From: Rhynchopus sp. YZ270_cl-10
Taxonomy: Eukaryota > Euglenozoa > Diplonemea > Diplonemida > Diplonemidae
Assembly (NCBI GenBank): GCA_964035575.1
Contig: OZ037840.1
Span: forward strand, 1,364,001-1,428,000
DNA length: 64,000 bases
Direction of reading: 5' to 3'
Shown here: positions 35,887-45,880 of the stretch, piece after piece
Position numbering within the stretch: position 1 is the first letter of the stretch
Layout: each line of letters opens with the position of its first letter
Notes under the pieces: model-generated
Told to the model about the DNA's origin: nothing
Seen by the model: the letters and a program-made list of their open reading frames with translations, nothing else
Database searches by the model: none
Made by a program: the position numbers and the translations under genes

Positions 35887-37461
35887 ATGTATTCAGTTCT
35901 TGTGGCAGCCATGGCGCTGCACGCTGGTGTGCACAACCTCGACAATAGCAGTGGCATCGTGGACTGGCTTCTTCCCGGGCAAATTGCCGACACGGTCTGG
36001 ACTGTTTCCTGTGACGGCACGTTTGTGGTGCAGTACTTGAACGACTTTGGTGGCGAGTTCATCATCAGCATCGACGGGAAAGAGGAGTCACGTGTCAGTG
36101 GTGAGCACACGACACTGACGAAAACAAGCTTTTCAGCAAACACAACTGTGTCGATGACTGCGAGTGTGAAGTCGCATGGGAACAAGAAGGTTCTGTTCTC
36201 GTGGGCCTGTGACGCTATGCCTGCTGCTCTTCCATCAACACTGAACACTGCTGGGGATGTGAGCCACATGAAGTACGGGCCAAGTGAGTTGGTGTACTGG
36301 ACCCTGCAGTGCAAGGAACACGAAGACGTGCGCATCACCTGGACGTCTTTCAACATTGGCAACGACTCTCTGTGGATGAGGGCCCGGCCCACCTTCTTCA
36401 ACGCGACAGGTTTGGACACTGTTGAGGACTTCACCTTCACTTCGACAGGATCCACCTACGTGTTCTTCAAAAGTGAGGCTGGCAGTGATGGTGGTGACTT
36501 TGCCTTCCGTTACGAGTGTCTGTCGAACGACATTGTACTGCCGAGCAGTGGCATCGTGGACAGGTTGCTTCCCGCAAAGATCGCTGACACCGTCTGGACT
36601 GTTTCTTGTCGCGGCATCTTTGTGGTGCAGTACTTGAACGACTTTGGTGGCGACTTCATCATCAGCATCGACGGGAATGAGAACTTACGTGTCAGTGGTG
36701 AGGACAGCAGAGTTACCAAACTGTACTTTCCAACACACGCAACTGCGTCGATGACTGCGAGTGTGAAGACTGGGAACAAGAAGGTGCTGTTCTCGTGGGC
36801 CTGTGACGCTATGCCTGCTGCTCTTCCATCAACACTGAACACTGCTGGGGATGTGAGCCACATGAAGTACGGGCCGAATGAGCTGGTGTACTGGGTTCTG
36901 CAGTGCAAGGAACACGAAGAAGTGAACATCACCTGGACGTCTTTCGACATTGGCAACGACTCTCTGTGGATGGTGCAGAGAGAGAGCGGAGTCTGGACCA
37001 CCTTCTTCAACGCGTCTGGTTTGGACACTGTTGAGGACTTCACCTTCACTTCGGCAGGATCCACCTTCGTGGTGTTCACCAGTGAGGCTGGCAGTGATGG
37101 TGGTGACTTTGCCTTCCGTTACGAGTGTCTGTCCACACCTGCGCCTCCCACAGCAGAACCGCCGGCTACACCGACAGGAGCACCAACAGCACTGCCGACA
37201 GCAGATCTTGACACAAAGGGAGCGTTTGCGTCTACTGATTCAGACGACGGAGGGCTCTCTGTGGGTGCCATTATCGGTATCAGTGTCGGTGTGGGTCTTG
37301 TTGCGATTGCGGCTGTGGTGCTCGTGGTGTGCTATGTGGCAAGGAAGCAAACGACCAGAGCACCTAAATCCCCTAATGCATTCAACGAGTACAGCAAGGC
37401 GTATCCCTGTGCTCAGGGCAAAGAGCTCCCGGGGAGTTATGGCGAACAAAGCGTTGTGTAG
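35887..37461 (+). CDS. CUB-like type I membrane protein, copy 7
   Basis: 524 aa, identical predicted protein to copy 1. Confidence 0.9.
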   Translation: MYSVLVAAMALHAGVHNLDNSSGIVDWLLPGQIADTVWTVSCDGTFVVQYLNDFGGEFIISIDGKEESRVSGEHTTLTKTSFSANTTVSMTASVKSHGNKKVLFSWACDAMPAALPSTLNTAGDVSHMKYGPSELVYWTLQCKEHEDVRITWTSFNIGNDSLWMRARPTFFNATGLDTVEDFTFTSTGSTYVFFKSEAGSDGGDFAFRYECLSNDIVLPSSGIVDRLLPAKIADTVWTVSCRGIFVVQYLNDFGGDFIISIDGNENLRVSGEDSRVTKLYFPTHATASMTASVKTGNKKVLFSWACDAMPAALPSTLNTAGDVSHMKYGPNELVYWVLQCKEHEEVNITWTSFDIGNDSLWMVQRESGVWTTFFNASGLDTVEDFTFTSAGSTFVVFTSEAGSDGGDFAFRYECLSTPAPPTAEPPATPTGAPTALPTADLDTKGAFASTDSDDGGLSVGAIIGISVGVGLVAIAAVVLVVCYVARKQTTRAPKSPNAFNEYSKAYPCAQGKELPGSYGEQSVV

Positions 37462-38749
37462 AGGAAAGAACTTTGAAAAGAGAGTTAAAAGTCCCTGAAA
37501 CCGATGAGTGATAAGAGTTAGAGCCCCGTTCAAACCTGCTGCCAAACTTGGCCGTAGGACGTCAGGTCGTATTCGTGGCACCTACCTTGTCTTTGTATTG
37601 CTCCTACTAGACTTGCTGTAGTGTTTCTTGTTGTTCACCCTTCAGCTCTACAGCCCTTTTTTTTTTAATTTTGTACAGTATTCCTGACAGAGATGGAGAT
37701 AGATTTGGGGTTTTCAAAAAAGACCCGGTCTGAGCTTTTTAGGGTCAAAATTTTTTTTCCGACCGATTTTCTCCCAAATACCTTTTTTTTTTATTTTTTC
37801 CAGACCGGGTTTTTTGCCAAAATCCCATTTTTTTTTTTTTTTTACTGTTTGTGTTATAAATAGTAAGTATATGAATGTATTTTTTTTTTTTTTTTTTTTT
37901 TGGCCCGGTCTTGCGACCGGGTCAATAGATGCACCTCCAACCCTGAATTTCCTGATTCACCCAATAATGGTTTTGTCATCTGTGTCCAAGTTATGCTTCG
38001 CGGTACACGAGACTTCTTCGCAGCGTGTTTCAACCTTTTTTCGTTGTGAAAGCTCTATTTCTTTGTTTTTGTTTTTTTCCCCTTCTTTTCTGGTAGCAGT
38101 AGATTTGAACTCGTTTTATGTTGTATTCCTGAGGAACGTACGCTCCATCTGGGAATGCTGAATTCCCACAATGACGTAAGTTTGTCAAGCGAATACCTTT
38201 TTCTCGAGAAACTAAATACCTGTACTTTATCGTCGGTGTGTTGTCTGGCAAACGGAATATACCACCCATGTATTTTCTGGTCTATTTTTTTTCCGTACAC
38301 GGTATTACATTTTCTAACTTCCCTTTTTGTGTTCCACGTGACCAGTGAGGCACATAAGCCTTTGTGAAGTCACGTATTTCTCTTATCGGCATGCTTTGTG
38401 ATGTACGAATCCCCTTTTTCTTTGGGACTACAGAGTCACACGTGTCCTCCCCATGCAGTTGAGTCTCCTTGGGATCGAGCGAGCTCAACGACAGTGGTGA
38501 ACTGGACCCAGCACTTTGTATGCCTTGGCCGCCATGTTTATTTTAATTTTTTTATAAGACATGTGTGCATTTCTAGTGAAATTTTTCAGTATCCACGAGT
38601 CGTTTTTTCCCTCCCGTGCTCCCCATCTCTCACACATACATTACATCTTCATCAGGAAAATTGTCAATTTTTCGTTCATTATTGTGAACAGCGTTTGGTG
38701 TTTTTTCAAAAAAAAAAAAAAAAAAAAATGTGTGACTGAGTGTGGGGAT

Positions 38750-39541
38750 CAGGGGTCCTAAGAGTGGTAACTTTTACCACTTCTGAAGTGACCTTTTTTA
38801 TTTTTTTGAAATCCGAAGGTCACTTCGAAGTGACCTTCGAAAAGTGCCCTAAAAAGTGACCTTTTTATTTTTATTTTTTGAAATCCGGTGTCACGAAGTG
38901 ACCTCGGATGCTTAACATACACCGGGAACACGTTGGAGGGTCCGGGAATTTTTTTCTTTTTTGCCAAGATCAGGGGTCTGCAGGGCTGCAGGTTGCCACA
39001 ATTTTAAGCGCATTTTTTTGAAATGTTGCGTACCGTGGCTTCGCCAGAAACTTTCGTTTTAGCAAAATACGTAAGTAATTTACGTAAACTGACGATAATT
39101 ACCAACGACAGTGCCATTTTATGTCAACATTTTTTAGAAATGTTGCGTACCGTGACTTCGCCAGGAACCTTTGGGTGACATGACCGCCGCTTCTTTTATA
39201 GATGTACTGAGGTTACTGATAAGAAGGCCGACACCCACTAAACATCTGCCAAAACATCTGCCTATGGCTGTGTTGTGTTATTCGTGGTAAGAAGCGTAAC
39301 GGTGGCACCAGACTGCGAGACCGCGAAATTGCCTCACAAAAAAAAATCGTATCTAGTACTCTGTCCCTATGATACGGCGATAACCAACGTCCGGTGTATG
39401 TCCGAGGAATTTGCACCTTTTCGACCTCACTTTTGTTGTTCCTCTGAGGGGGGAAAGTTTTTTTTTTCCCTCCCCAAAAAACGAGAAGTGACCTTGAAGT
39501 TACCATTTTTAATTTTTTTGAGAACAGCGTTAGGACCCCTG
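38750..39541. mobile_element. hAT-type MITE, unit copy 8
   Basis: Same 792-bp element and duplication. This is the last copy before the LINE-split unit, which lacks it. Confidence 0.92.
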
Positions 39542-40844
39542 GTGGGGATGCGTTCAAGAATTAAACTCTTCCCCCGAAACCCCCTTTCATCTCTAGTTTT
39601 CTTTGTCCAAACGTCGAGTGGACGCGTAATTTTTTTTTTTTTTTTTTTTTCATTTTTATCGTTTCAGTGCTATCAATGTATTGATTGCGCAGTATTATGT
39701 TGAAATACTAATTTTTAATTTGTCTCCGTCCCACCCACTACAGCCCACCCCATTCCTCCGAACATTGTTCGGTTGTCTTGAAAGTCGCCACAAACCGTCT
39801 TTTTTCTCCTTTTTTTTTTCTCCCTTTGCTACAAAAAAAAAAAAAAAACAAAGACGGGAGGTGTCGCTTTTGAGCGTCCTTTGTGTGCTTTCTATTCTTT
39901 GAATGGAAAGTACATGAAATTAGTTTTGTTACATTTAGCAAGATGTGTACAGATACGTTCATGTTTCAAAAACAATATATTTTTGCTTCATGACAGTCTT
40001 GGCAGATCTTACGAACTATTTGTCGTCCTTTCTTTTTTGTGCTTCCTTCTTTTGCTTTCATCCGGATGGCTGGCATCATACGTGGGTCAGTCGGAGGTGC
40101 CTGCATCAACAACTACTATTTCCCCCTGCAAAACAACACAATCCGGGTGTTCGATAACCCCACGGATCCTCACTGGCTGCATATCAGAGACGTTTTGCCC
40201 TATCTCTTTTCCACCCATACTTCCCCTTGTCAGAATGGCCCACTAGGTAGCGAAGAGACCTCGGTCCCTTCCCCTGCCTGTTCCATGGCCTGGTTTTGCT
40301 GCTAAAGGAAGAACAATAAAAGCCACCCCTTTCCCCCCCACTGTTTTTTTAGGTCACCTTTTGGTGCTGCCTTCAACTCTTTAATAACTCCCTCCCCCTT
40401 TGCTAATCGAGCACAACTCGGGTTTTGTACGAACCTTCCTGGGCGATTGTTTCATAACCATGGAGTTACATGAATAGAAGAAAGTTTGTACTGTCTGATG
40501 ATGCTGTCTGAACCTCTTCTGTGTCACTAGCACAGCGCACAGTAGGTCGAGTATTTGTGGCCATTGCTCAAAGGTGTGAAGGTTTGATGCTCCCATGGAA
40601 ACCCCCTACCCTCTACTGCACAGTTGCACAGTAATGCGAGAGTACAACTGACTCGGAACAGCTTTGGAGTGGGCTTGCCTCCCGAGGTGTATGCACCTTC
40701 TGTGCTGCAATATAGGAACTATGTTCTGCTCCTCGTGTTCCCAGTGAGAACTGAATCACGCCGAGCTTGTTGACTGTCTGTGTGCTTGCACCCCACACTC
40801 ACTCCAGATAAGCCATACACCCTTTGCAACACACTCTCCACACC

Positions 40845-42419
40845 ATGTATTCAGTTCTTGTGGCAGCCATGGCGCTGCACGCTGGTGTGCACAACCTCGA
40901 CAATAGCAGTGGCATCGTGGACTGGCTTCTTCCCGGGCAAATTGCCGACACGGTCTGGACTGTTTCCTGTGACGGCACGTTTGTGGTGCAGTACTTGAAC
41001 GACTTTGGTGGCGAGTTCATCATCAGCATCGACGGGAAAGAGGAGTCACGTGTCAGTGGTGAGCACACGACACTGACGAAAACAAGCTTTTCAGCAAACA
41101 CAACTGTGTCGATGACTGCGAGTGTGAAGTCGCATGGGAACAAGAAGGTTCTGTTCTCGTGGGCCTGTGACGCTATGCCTGCTGCTCTTCCATCAACACT
41201 GAACACTGCTGGGGATGTGAGCCACATGAAGTACGGGCCAAGTGAGTTGGTGTACTGGACCCTGCAGTGCAAGGAACACGAAGACGTGCGCATCACCTGG
41301 ACGTCTTTCAACATTGGCAACGACTCTCTGTGGATGAGGGCCCGGCCCACCTTCTTCAACGCGACAGGTTTGGACACTGTTGAGGACTTCACCTTCACTT
41401 CGACAGGATCCACCTACGTGTTCTTCAAAAGTGAGGCTGGCAGTGATGGTGGTGACTTTGCCTTCCGTTACGAGTGTCTGTCGAACGACATTGTACTGCC
41501 GAGCAGTGGCATCGTGGACAGGTTGCTTCCCGCAAAGATCGCTGACACCGTCTGGACTGTTTCTTGTCGCGGCATCTTTGTGGTGCAGTACTTGAACGAC
41601 TTTGGTGGCGACTTCATCATCAGCATCGACGGGAATGAGAACTTACGTGTCAGTGGTGAGGACAGCAGAGTTACCAAACTGTACTTTCCAACACACGCAA
41701 CTGCGTCGATGACTGCGAGTGTGAAGACTGGGAACAAGAAGGTGCTGTTCTCGTGGGCCTGTGACGCTATGCCTGCTGCTCTTCCATCAACACTGAACAC
41801 TGCTGGGGATGTGAGCCACATGAAGTACGGGCCGAATGAGCTGGTGTACTGGGTTCTGCAGTGCAAGGAACACGAAGAAGTGAACATCACCTGGACGTCT
41901 TTCGACATTGGCAACGACTCTCTGTGGATGGTGCAGAGAGAGAGCGGAGTCTGGACCACCTTCTTCAACGCGTCTGGTTTGGACACTGTTGAGGACTTCA
42001 CCTTCACTTCGGCAGGATCCACCTTCGTGGTGTTCACCAGTGAGGCTGGCAGTGATGGTGGTGACTTTGCCTTCCGTTACGAGTGTCTGTCCACACCTGC
42101 GCCTCCCACAGCAGAACCGCCGGCTACACCGACAGGAGCACCAACAGCACTGCCGACAGCAGATCTTGACACAAAGGGAGCGTTTGCGTCTACTGATTCA
42201 GACGACGGAGGGCTCTCTGTGGGTGCCATTATCGGTATCAGTGTCGGTGTGGGTCTTGTTGCGATTGCGGCTGTGGTGCTCGTGGTGTGCTATGTGGCAA
42301 GGAAGCAAACGACCAGAGCACCTAAATCCCCTAATGCATTCAACGAGTACAGCAAGGCGTATCCCTGTGCTCAGGGCAAAGAGCTCCCGGGGAGTTATGG
42401 CGAACAAAGCGTTGTGTAG
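40845..42419 (+). CDS. CUB-like type I membrane protein, copy 8
   Basis: 524 aa, identical predicted protein to copy 1. This is the last copy before the LINE. The next unit has lost its gene, because its sequence stops at 52270, before the gene would begin. Confidence 0.9.
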   Translation: MYSVLVAAMALHAGVHNLDNSSGIVDWLLPGQIADTVWTVSCDGTFVVQYLNDFGGEFIISIDGKEESRVSGEHTTLTKTSFSANTTVSMTASVKSHGNKKVLFSWACDAMPAALPSTLNTAGDVSHMKYGPSELVYWTLQCKEHEDVRITWTSFNIGNDSLWMRARPTFFNATGLDTVEDFTFTSTGSTYVFFKSEAGSDGGDFAFRYECLSNDIVLPSSGIVDRLLPAKIADTVWTVSCRGIFVVQYLNDFGGDFIISIDGNENLRVSGEDSRVTKLYFPTHATASMTASVKTGNKKVLFSWACDAMPAALPSTLNTAGDVSHMKYGPNELVYWVLQCKEHEEVNITWTSFDIGNDSLWMVQRESGVWTTFFNASGLDTVEDFTFTSAGSTFVVFTSEAGSDGGDFAFRYECLSTPAPPTAEPPATPTGAPTALPTADLDTKGAFASTDSDDGGLSVGAIIGISVGVGLVAIAAVVLVVCYVARKQTTRAPKSPNAFNEYSKAYPCAQGKELPGSYGEQSVV

Positions 42420-43512
42420 AGGAAAGAACTTTGAAAAGAGAGTTAAAAGTCCCTGAAACCGATGAGTGATAAGAGTTAGAGCCCCGTTCAAACCTGCTGC
42501 CAAACTTGGCCGTAGGACGTCAGGTCGTATTCGTGGCACCTACCTTGTCTTTGTATTGCTCCTACTAGACTTGCTGTAGTGTTTCTTGTTGTTCACCCTT
42601 CAGCTCTACAGCCCTTTTTTTTTTAATTTTGTACAGTATTCCTGACAGAGATGGAGATAGATTTGGGGTTTTCAAAAAAGACCCGGTCTGAGCTTTTTAG
42701 GGTCAAAATTTTTTTTCCGACCGATTTTCTCCCAAATACCTTTTTTTTTTATTTTTTCCAGACCGGGTTTTTTGCCAAAATCCCATTTTTTTTTTTTTTT
42801 TACTGTTTGTGTTATAAATAGTAAGTATATGAATGTATTTTTTTTTTTTTTTTTTTTTTGGCCCGGTCTTGCGACCGGGTCAATAGATGCACCTCCAACC
42901 CTGAATTTCCTGATTCACCCAATAATGGTTTTGTCATCTGTGTCCAAGTTATGCTTCGCGGTACACGAGACTTCTTCGCAGCGTGTTTCAACCTTTTTTC
43001 GTTGTGAAAGCTCTATTTCTTTGTTTTTGTTTTTTTCCCCTTCTTTTCTGGTAGCAGTAGATTTGAACTCGTTTTATGTTGTATTCCTGAGGAACGTACG
43101 CTCCATCTGGGAATGCTGAATTCCCACAATGACGTAAGTTTGTCAAGCGAATACCTTTTTCTCGAGAAACTAAATACCTGTACTTTATCGTCGGTGTGTT
43201 GTCTGGCAAACGGAATATACCACCCATGTATTTTCTGGTCTATTTTTTTTCCGTACACGGTATTACATTTTCTAACTTCCCTTTTTGTGTTCCACGTGAC
43301 CAGTGAGGCACATAAGCCTTTGTGAAGTCACGTATTTCTCTTATCGGCATGCTTTGTGATGTACGAATCCCCTTTTTCTTTGGGACTACAGAGTCACACG
43401 TGTCCTCCCCATGCAGTTGAGTCTCCTTGGGATCGAGCGAGCTCAACGACAGTGGTGAACTGGACCCAGCACTTTGTATGCCTTGGCCGCCATGTTTATT
43501 TTAATTTTTTTT

Positions 43513-43944
43513 GGGGATATGCAATATACAAGGAAAGTTTCTGTCGCGATGAAGGGGATAAGTATCCCTCACCAGTTCTTTTTACCCCCTAGCAACCCAA
43601 CCCCACCCCCTATAGACAGCCCCTCCCATCCCATGTCTGTGCTCCGCACCAGTCCACAAACTTCACAGAATTCTACAAGACATGTTCACAACAATCAAAC
43701 GAGACGATTTGGGTTTTTCTGTACTTCAGTGATAATACAAGTCATGATCACAACAACCAAAGGGAAGAGACGAGTTGGGTAGAGTCGATCAACACGGTGT
43801 TTAAAAAAAAAAACTGTACTTCATTGGTCTCGACAACAAGCCAGTGAAGCACCCCCTAACAGATTACGGGTATCCGGGTTCTCTCTCCGGCTACCCCTCC
43901 CATCCCCCATACCCCGAACTATTTAACTATCGATCACGATCACG
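43513..43944 (+). other. LINE 5' UTR
   Basis: 432 bp before the ORF1 ATG. It has two degenerate direct repeats of the pattern CACAACAAyCAAA ... GTTGGG/TTTGGG ... CTGTACTTCA (about 43688-43727 and 43751-43824), which may be internal promoter modules. A short GATCACGATCACGATG run precedes the start codon. Confidence 0.5.
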
Positions 43945-45846
43945 ATGACAAACCTACACGCGCGCTATGACACGCTGTATGAGCAAATTCAAGACCGCAT
44001 TAGTACCGCACAGGCGGAAGACGAGATTAAACGTCTCTTCGACATGGTAGATATGCTTCTCCACCTGCACGACCAGATCCAGTCCATCTCCCGCGCCCGC
44101 GTGCCGGAGGAGAAGAAGGCGCCGACGGCGAAGAAGGCGAAGGAGGCGAAGAAGGCGTCGGAGTCGAAGACGAAGCCGGCTAGAGAGAAGGCTCAAGCTA
44201 AAGCCGATGCTAAGTCCGATGCGAGGACGCAGATCAAGACGCCGAAGCCGGCAACTACGCAACCCACACAAGATGAGGGAACGACGAGACAAACAAAGAC
44301 GTCGACAAAGAAAAGTACGAGCACCTGGGTGCACGTAGCAAAGAAAGCGGCACCGAAGGAGGTTATCGCTTCGGAGGGATGGTCTGCACCATTCATGGAC
44401 GCGCCCCTCTTCGACACCCTTAAGTTAGGGGTGTTTATTGCTGACACGACGAAGCGTGCCAACGACGCGAAGGAAGCAATGATGACAGCGTGGGATGTGA
44501 CGGAGGACGCGACGGGGTATGCCGTGTTGTGTCCGTACCCGTTCGACGGGAGTGTGACGACGTCGGTGCGGCTGACGACAGGGGCAGCACGCCCTTACCA
44601 TGCGTACCAGGTAGGGAACATCGGTACGACGGGCGTAGCCACCACGCAGAAGGTGCTCGATGCGAATACTGCGGAGAGAGGAACAAGAGGAGCAAGAGGT
44701 ACAAGCGTTATGTTCTGTGAGGTAGCTGCAAAGCACACCTCCAGCGCGTACTGGAAGTGCCTCCAGACCGACACCGAACCGTCGTTCCGCAGGCTCTGCA
44801 GACGGTCTCTGCCGGATAATGTGAGGGTAGAGAACTCGCACATGTGGAAAGTGCTGAAGCAGAAAGGAACCCGCAAGATGAGCGTGCGCGTGCCCACGAA
44901 GGCTGTCAACGACATCCTCAGCAACAGCGGCGTCGACGGGGTATTTTGGAAATACCCCTCTTTCAACCAAGGGCGGGAGGTATACCATGTGCTTCCTCTC
45001 AAGCGGAGTGTGGACCGGCGCACCGCTATCAACGCGGCCAGGAAGTGTGGGGCGGATGTTCTAGGCCTAGCACTGGGAGAGAAGCGGCTTTCGCTCCGCC
45101 TTGCGGACAGCGCGCGCACGGAGGCAGTCCGCGCGCTCATTGGTGAACTTGCGGAGGTAGTGACGGCACCGGTACCTCGCTACACAGTCACAGGCGCAAC
45201 GAGACGGGAACACCCAGAGGACATCCTCTACCAACTAGAGGCGGCAGGATGGCAGTCAGTGGCGTCGGTATCGACGTACTGCACGGGCAAGGAGCGGACC
45301 TGCATAGTTACGGCCGACGCCCCCCCTACATTCGACTCGGTCGTGCGCGACGATGAGAGCGTCCTCTGGGTGCGCCAATACGCGGACCAGGACAAGCGGT
45401 ACCGGCAGTCGCACTCCCTCAGCAGTGAAAAAGGTAAGCAGAGGCAGGAGAAGTCGAAGCTCCCACCGCGCGCTGACAAAGACTTCGCTTTCGACCCGGC
45501 CCCGGTACCAGTTGAGAAAACCAGCGGGAAGAAGAGAACGGCTGCGGACGCCAACCCCACTAGCAACGACCGCGACAACATGGACTCCTCAGAGGAAGAA
45601 GACGTGGAAATGGAATCTCAGCACAAACACTTCTTTGCGTTAGGGGAAGAGCCGCTGGCAAGCGCAATAGGATGGAAGTGCGCTGTGTGTGCGAAGCCGA
45701 AGAGGCCTGGGACGCGGGCCTGGCCATGCACGAGCGAGACGTGCGCACAGGGCATCTGTTTTACCTGCCGCAAGTCTACGTTGGAGGGAGAGGTGGCCAG
45801 ACAACAGCAAGCCGCACAGCAAACTGAGGAGCAAACCGAGCAGTGA
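43945..45846 (+). CDS. LINE ORF1 protein, 633 aa
   Basis: ATG 43945 to TGA 45844-45846. Residues 1-50 look like a coiled coil. A Lys/Ala-rich basic stretch (about 55-130) suits RNA binding. A mixed central region (about 140-500) has no fold I recognise. Then comes an acidic patch (DSSEEEDVEME), and the C-terminus has a cluster of six cysteines (C579, C582, C595, C600, C605, C608: C-x2-C-x12-C-x4-C-x4-C-x2-C), which resembles a treble-clef or RING/PHD-like zinc site and not the CCHC knuckles common in LINE ORF1. The tail is Gln/Glu-rich and ends CAG TGA CTG. The likely role is an RNA-binding partner in the retrotransposition particle. Because ORF2 continues in the same frame, this may also be the N-terminal part of a read-through product. 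Confidence 0.85.
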   Translation: MTNLHARYDTLYEQIQDRISTAQAEDEIKRLFDMVDMLLHLHDQIQSISRARVPEEKKAPTAKKAKEAKKASESKTKPAREKAQAKADAKSDARTQIKTPKPATTQPTQDEGTTRQTKTSTKKSTSTWVHVAKKAAPKEVIASEGWSAPFMDAPLFDTLKLGVFIADTTKRANDAKEAMMTAWDVTEDATGYAVLCPYPFDGSVTTSVRLTTGAARPYHAYQVGNIGTTGVATTQKVLDANTAERGTRGARGTSVMFCEVAAKHTSSAYWKCLQTDTEPSFRRLCRRSLPDNVRVENSHMWKVLKQKGTRKMSVRVPTKAVNDILSNSGVDGVFWKYPSFNQGREVYHVLPLKRSVDRRTAINAARKCGADVLGLALGEKRLSLRLADSARTEAVRALIGELAEVVTAPVPRYTVTGATRREHPEDILYQLEAAGWQSVASVSTYCTGKERTCIVTADAPPTFDSVVRDDESVLWVRQYADQDKRYRQSHSLSSEKGKQRQEKSKLPPRADKDFAFDPAPVPVEKTSGKKRTAADANPTSNDRDNMDSSEEEDVEMESQHKHFFALGEEPLASAIGWKCAVCAKPKRPGTRAWPCTSETCAQGICFTCRKSTLEGEVARQQQAAQQTEEQTEQ

Positions 45847-45880
45847 CTGCCTGGCGTGGGCCCGGGCGGGGGGCCTACCT
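45841..45880 (+). promoter_or_regulatory. Candidate stop-codon read-through site between LINE ORF1 and ORF2
   Basis: CAG TGA CTG with both frames in register. UGA followed by C, and particularly UGA-CUN, is known as a leaky stop context. The following 30 bases are very GC-rich (GGGCCCGGGCGGGGGGCC) and could form a stimulating structure. No ATG exists for 88 codons downstream of the TGA, and the OTU catalytic Cys lies within that stretch. Read-through, or reinitiation at a non-ATG codon, is therefore the simplest way to make a complete ORF2. Confidence 0.55.

Larger units (their letters stand above)
1..43512 (+). repeat. Tandem array of ~4.96-kb gene-bearing units, left block
   Basis: Head-to-tail repeats, all in the same orientation. 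Using the junction TATGAATG as phase zero, units start at 3157, 8116, 13075, 18035, 22994, 27952, 32911, 37870 and 42828, with spacings of 4958-4960 bp. Bases 1-271 are the 3' tail of a preceding unit, and the last unit is cut by the LINE at 43513. Length differences come from A/T homopolymers. The few substitutions I saw include GTGATAGC/GTGAAAGC near unit offset +180, a T/G at 17674 and an A/C near 29680. Each full unit holds spacer, hAT MITE, a possible small ORF, a leader and the CUB-like membrane protein gene. Such homogeneity implies recent amplification or continuing unequal exchange and gene conversion. Assembly collapse or duplication is an alternative, but scattered unit-specific variants argue for real copies. 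Confidence 0.97.
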
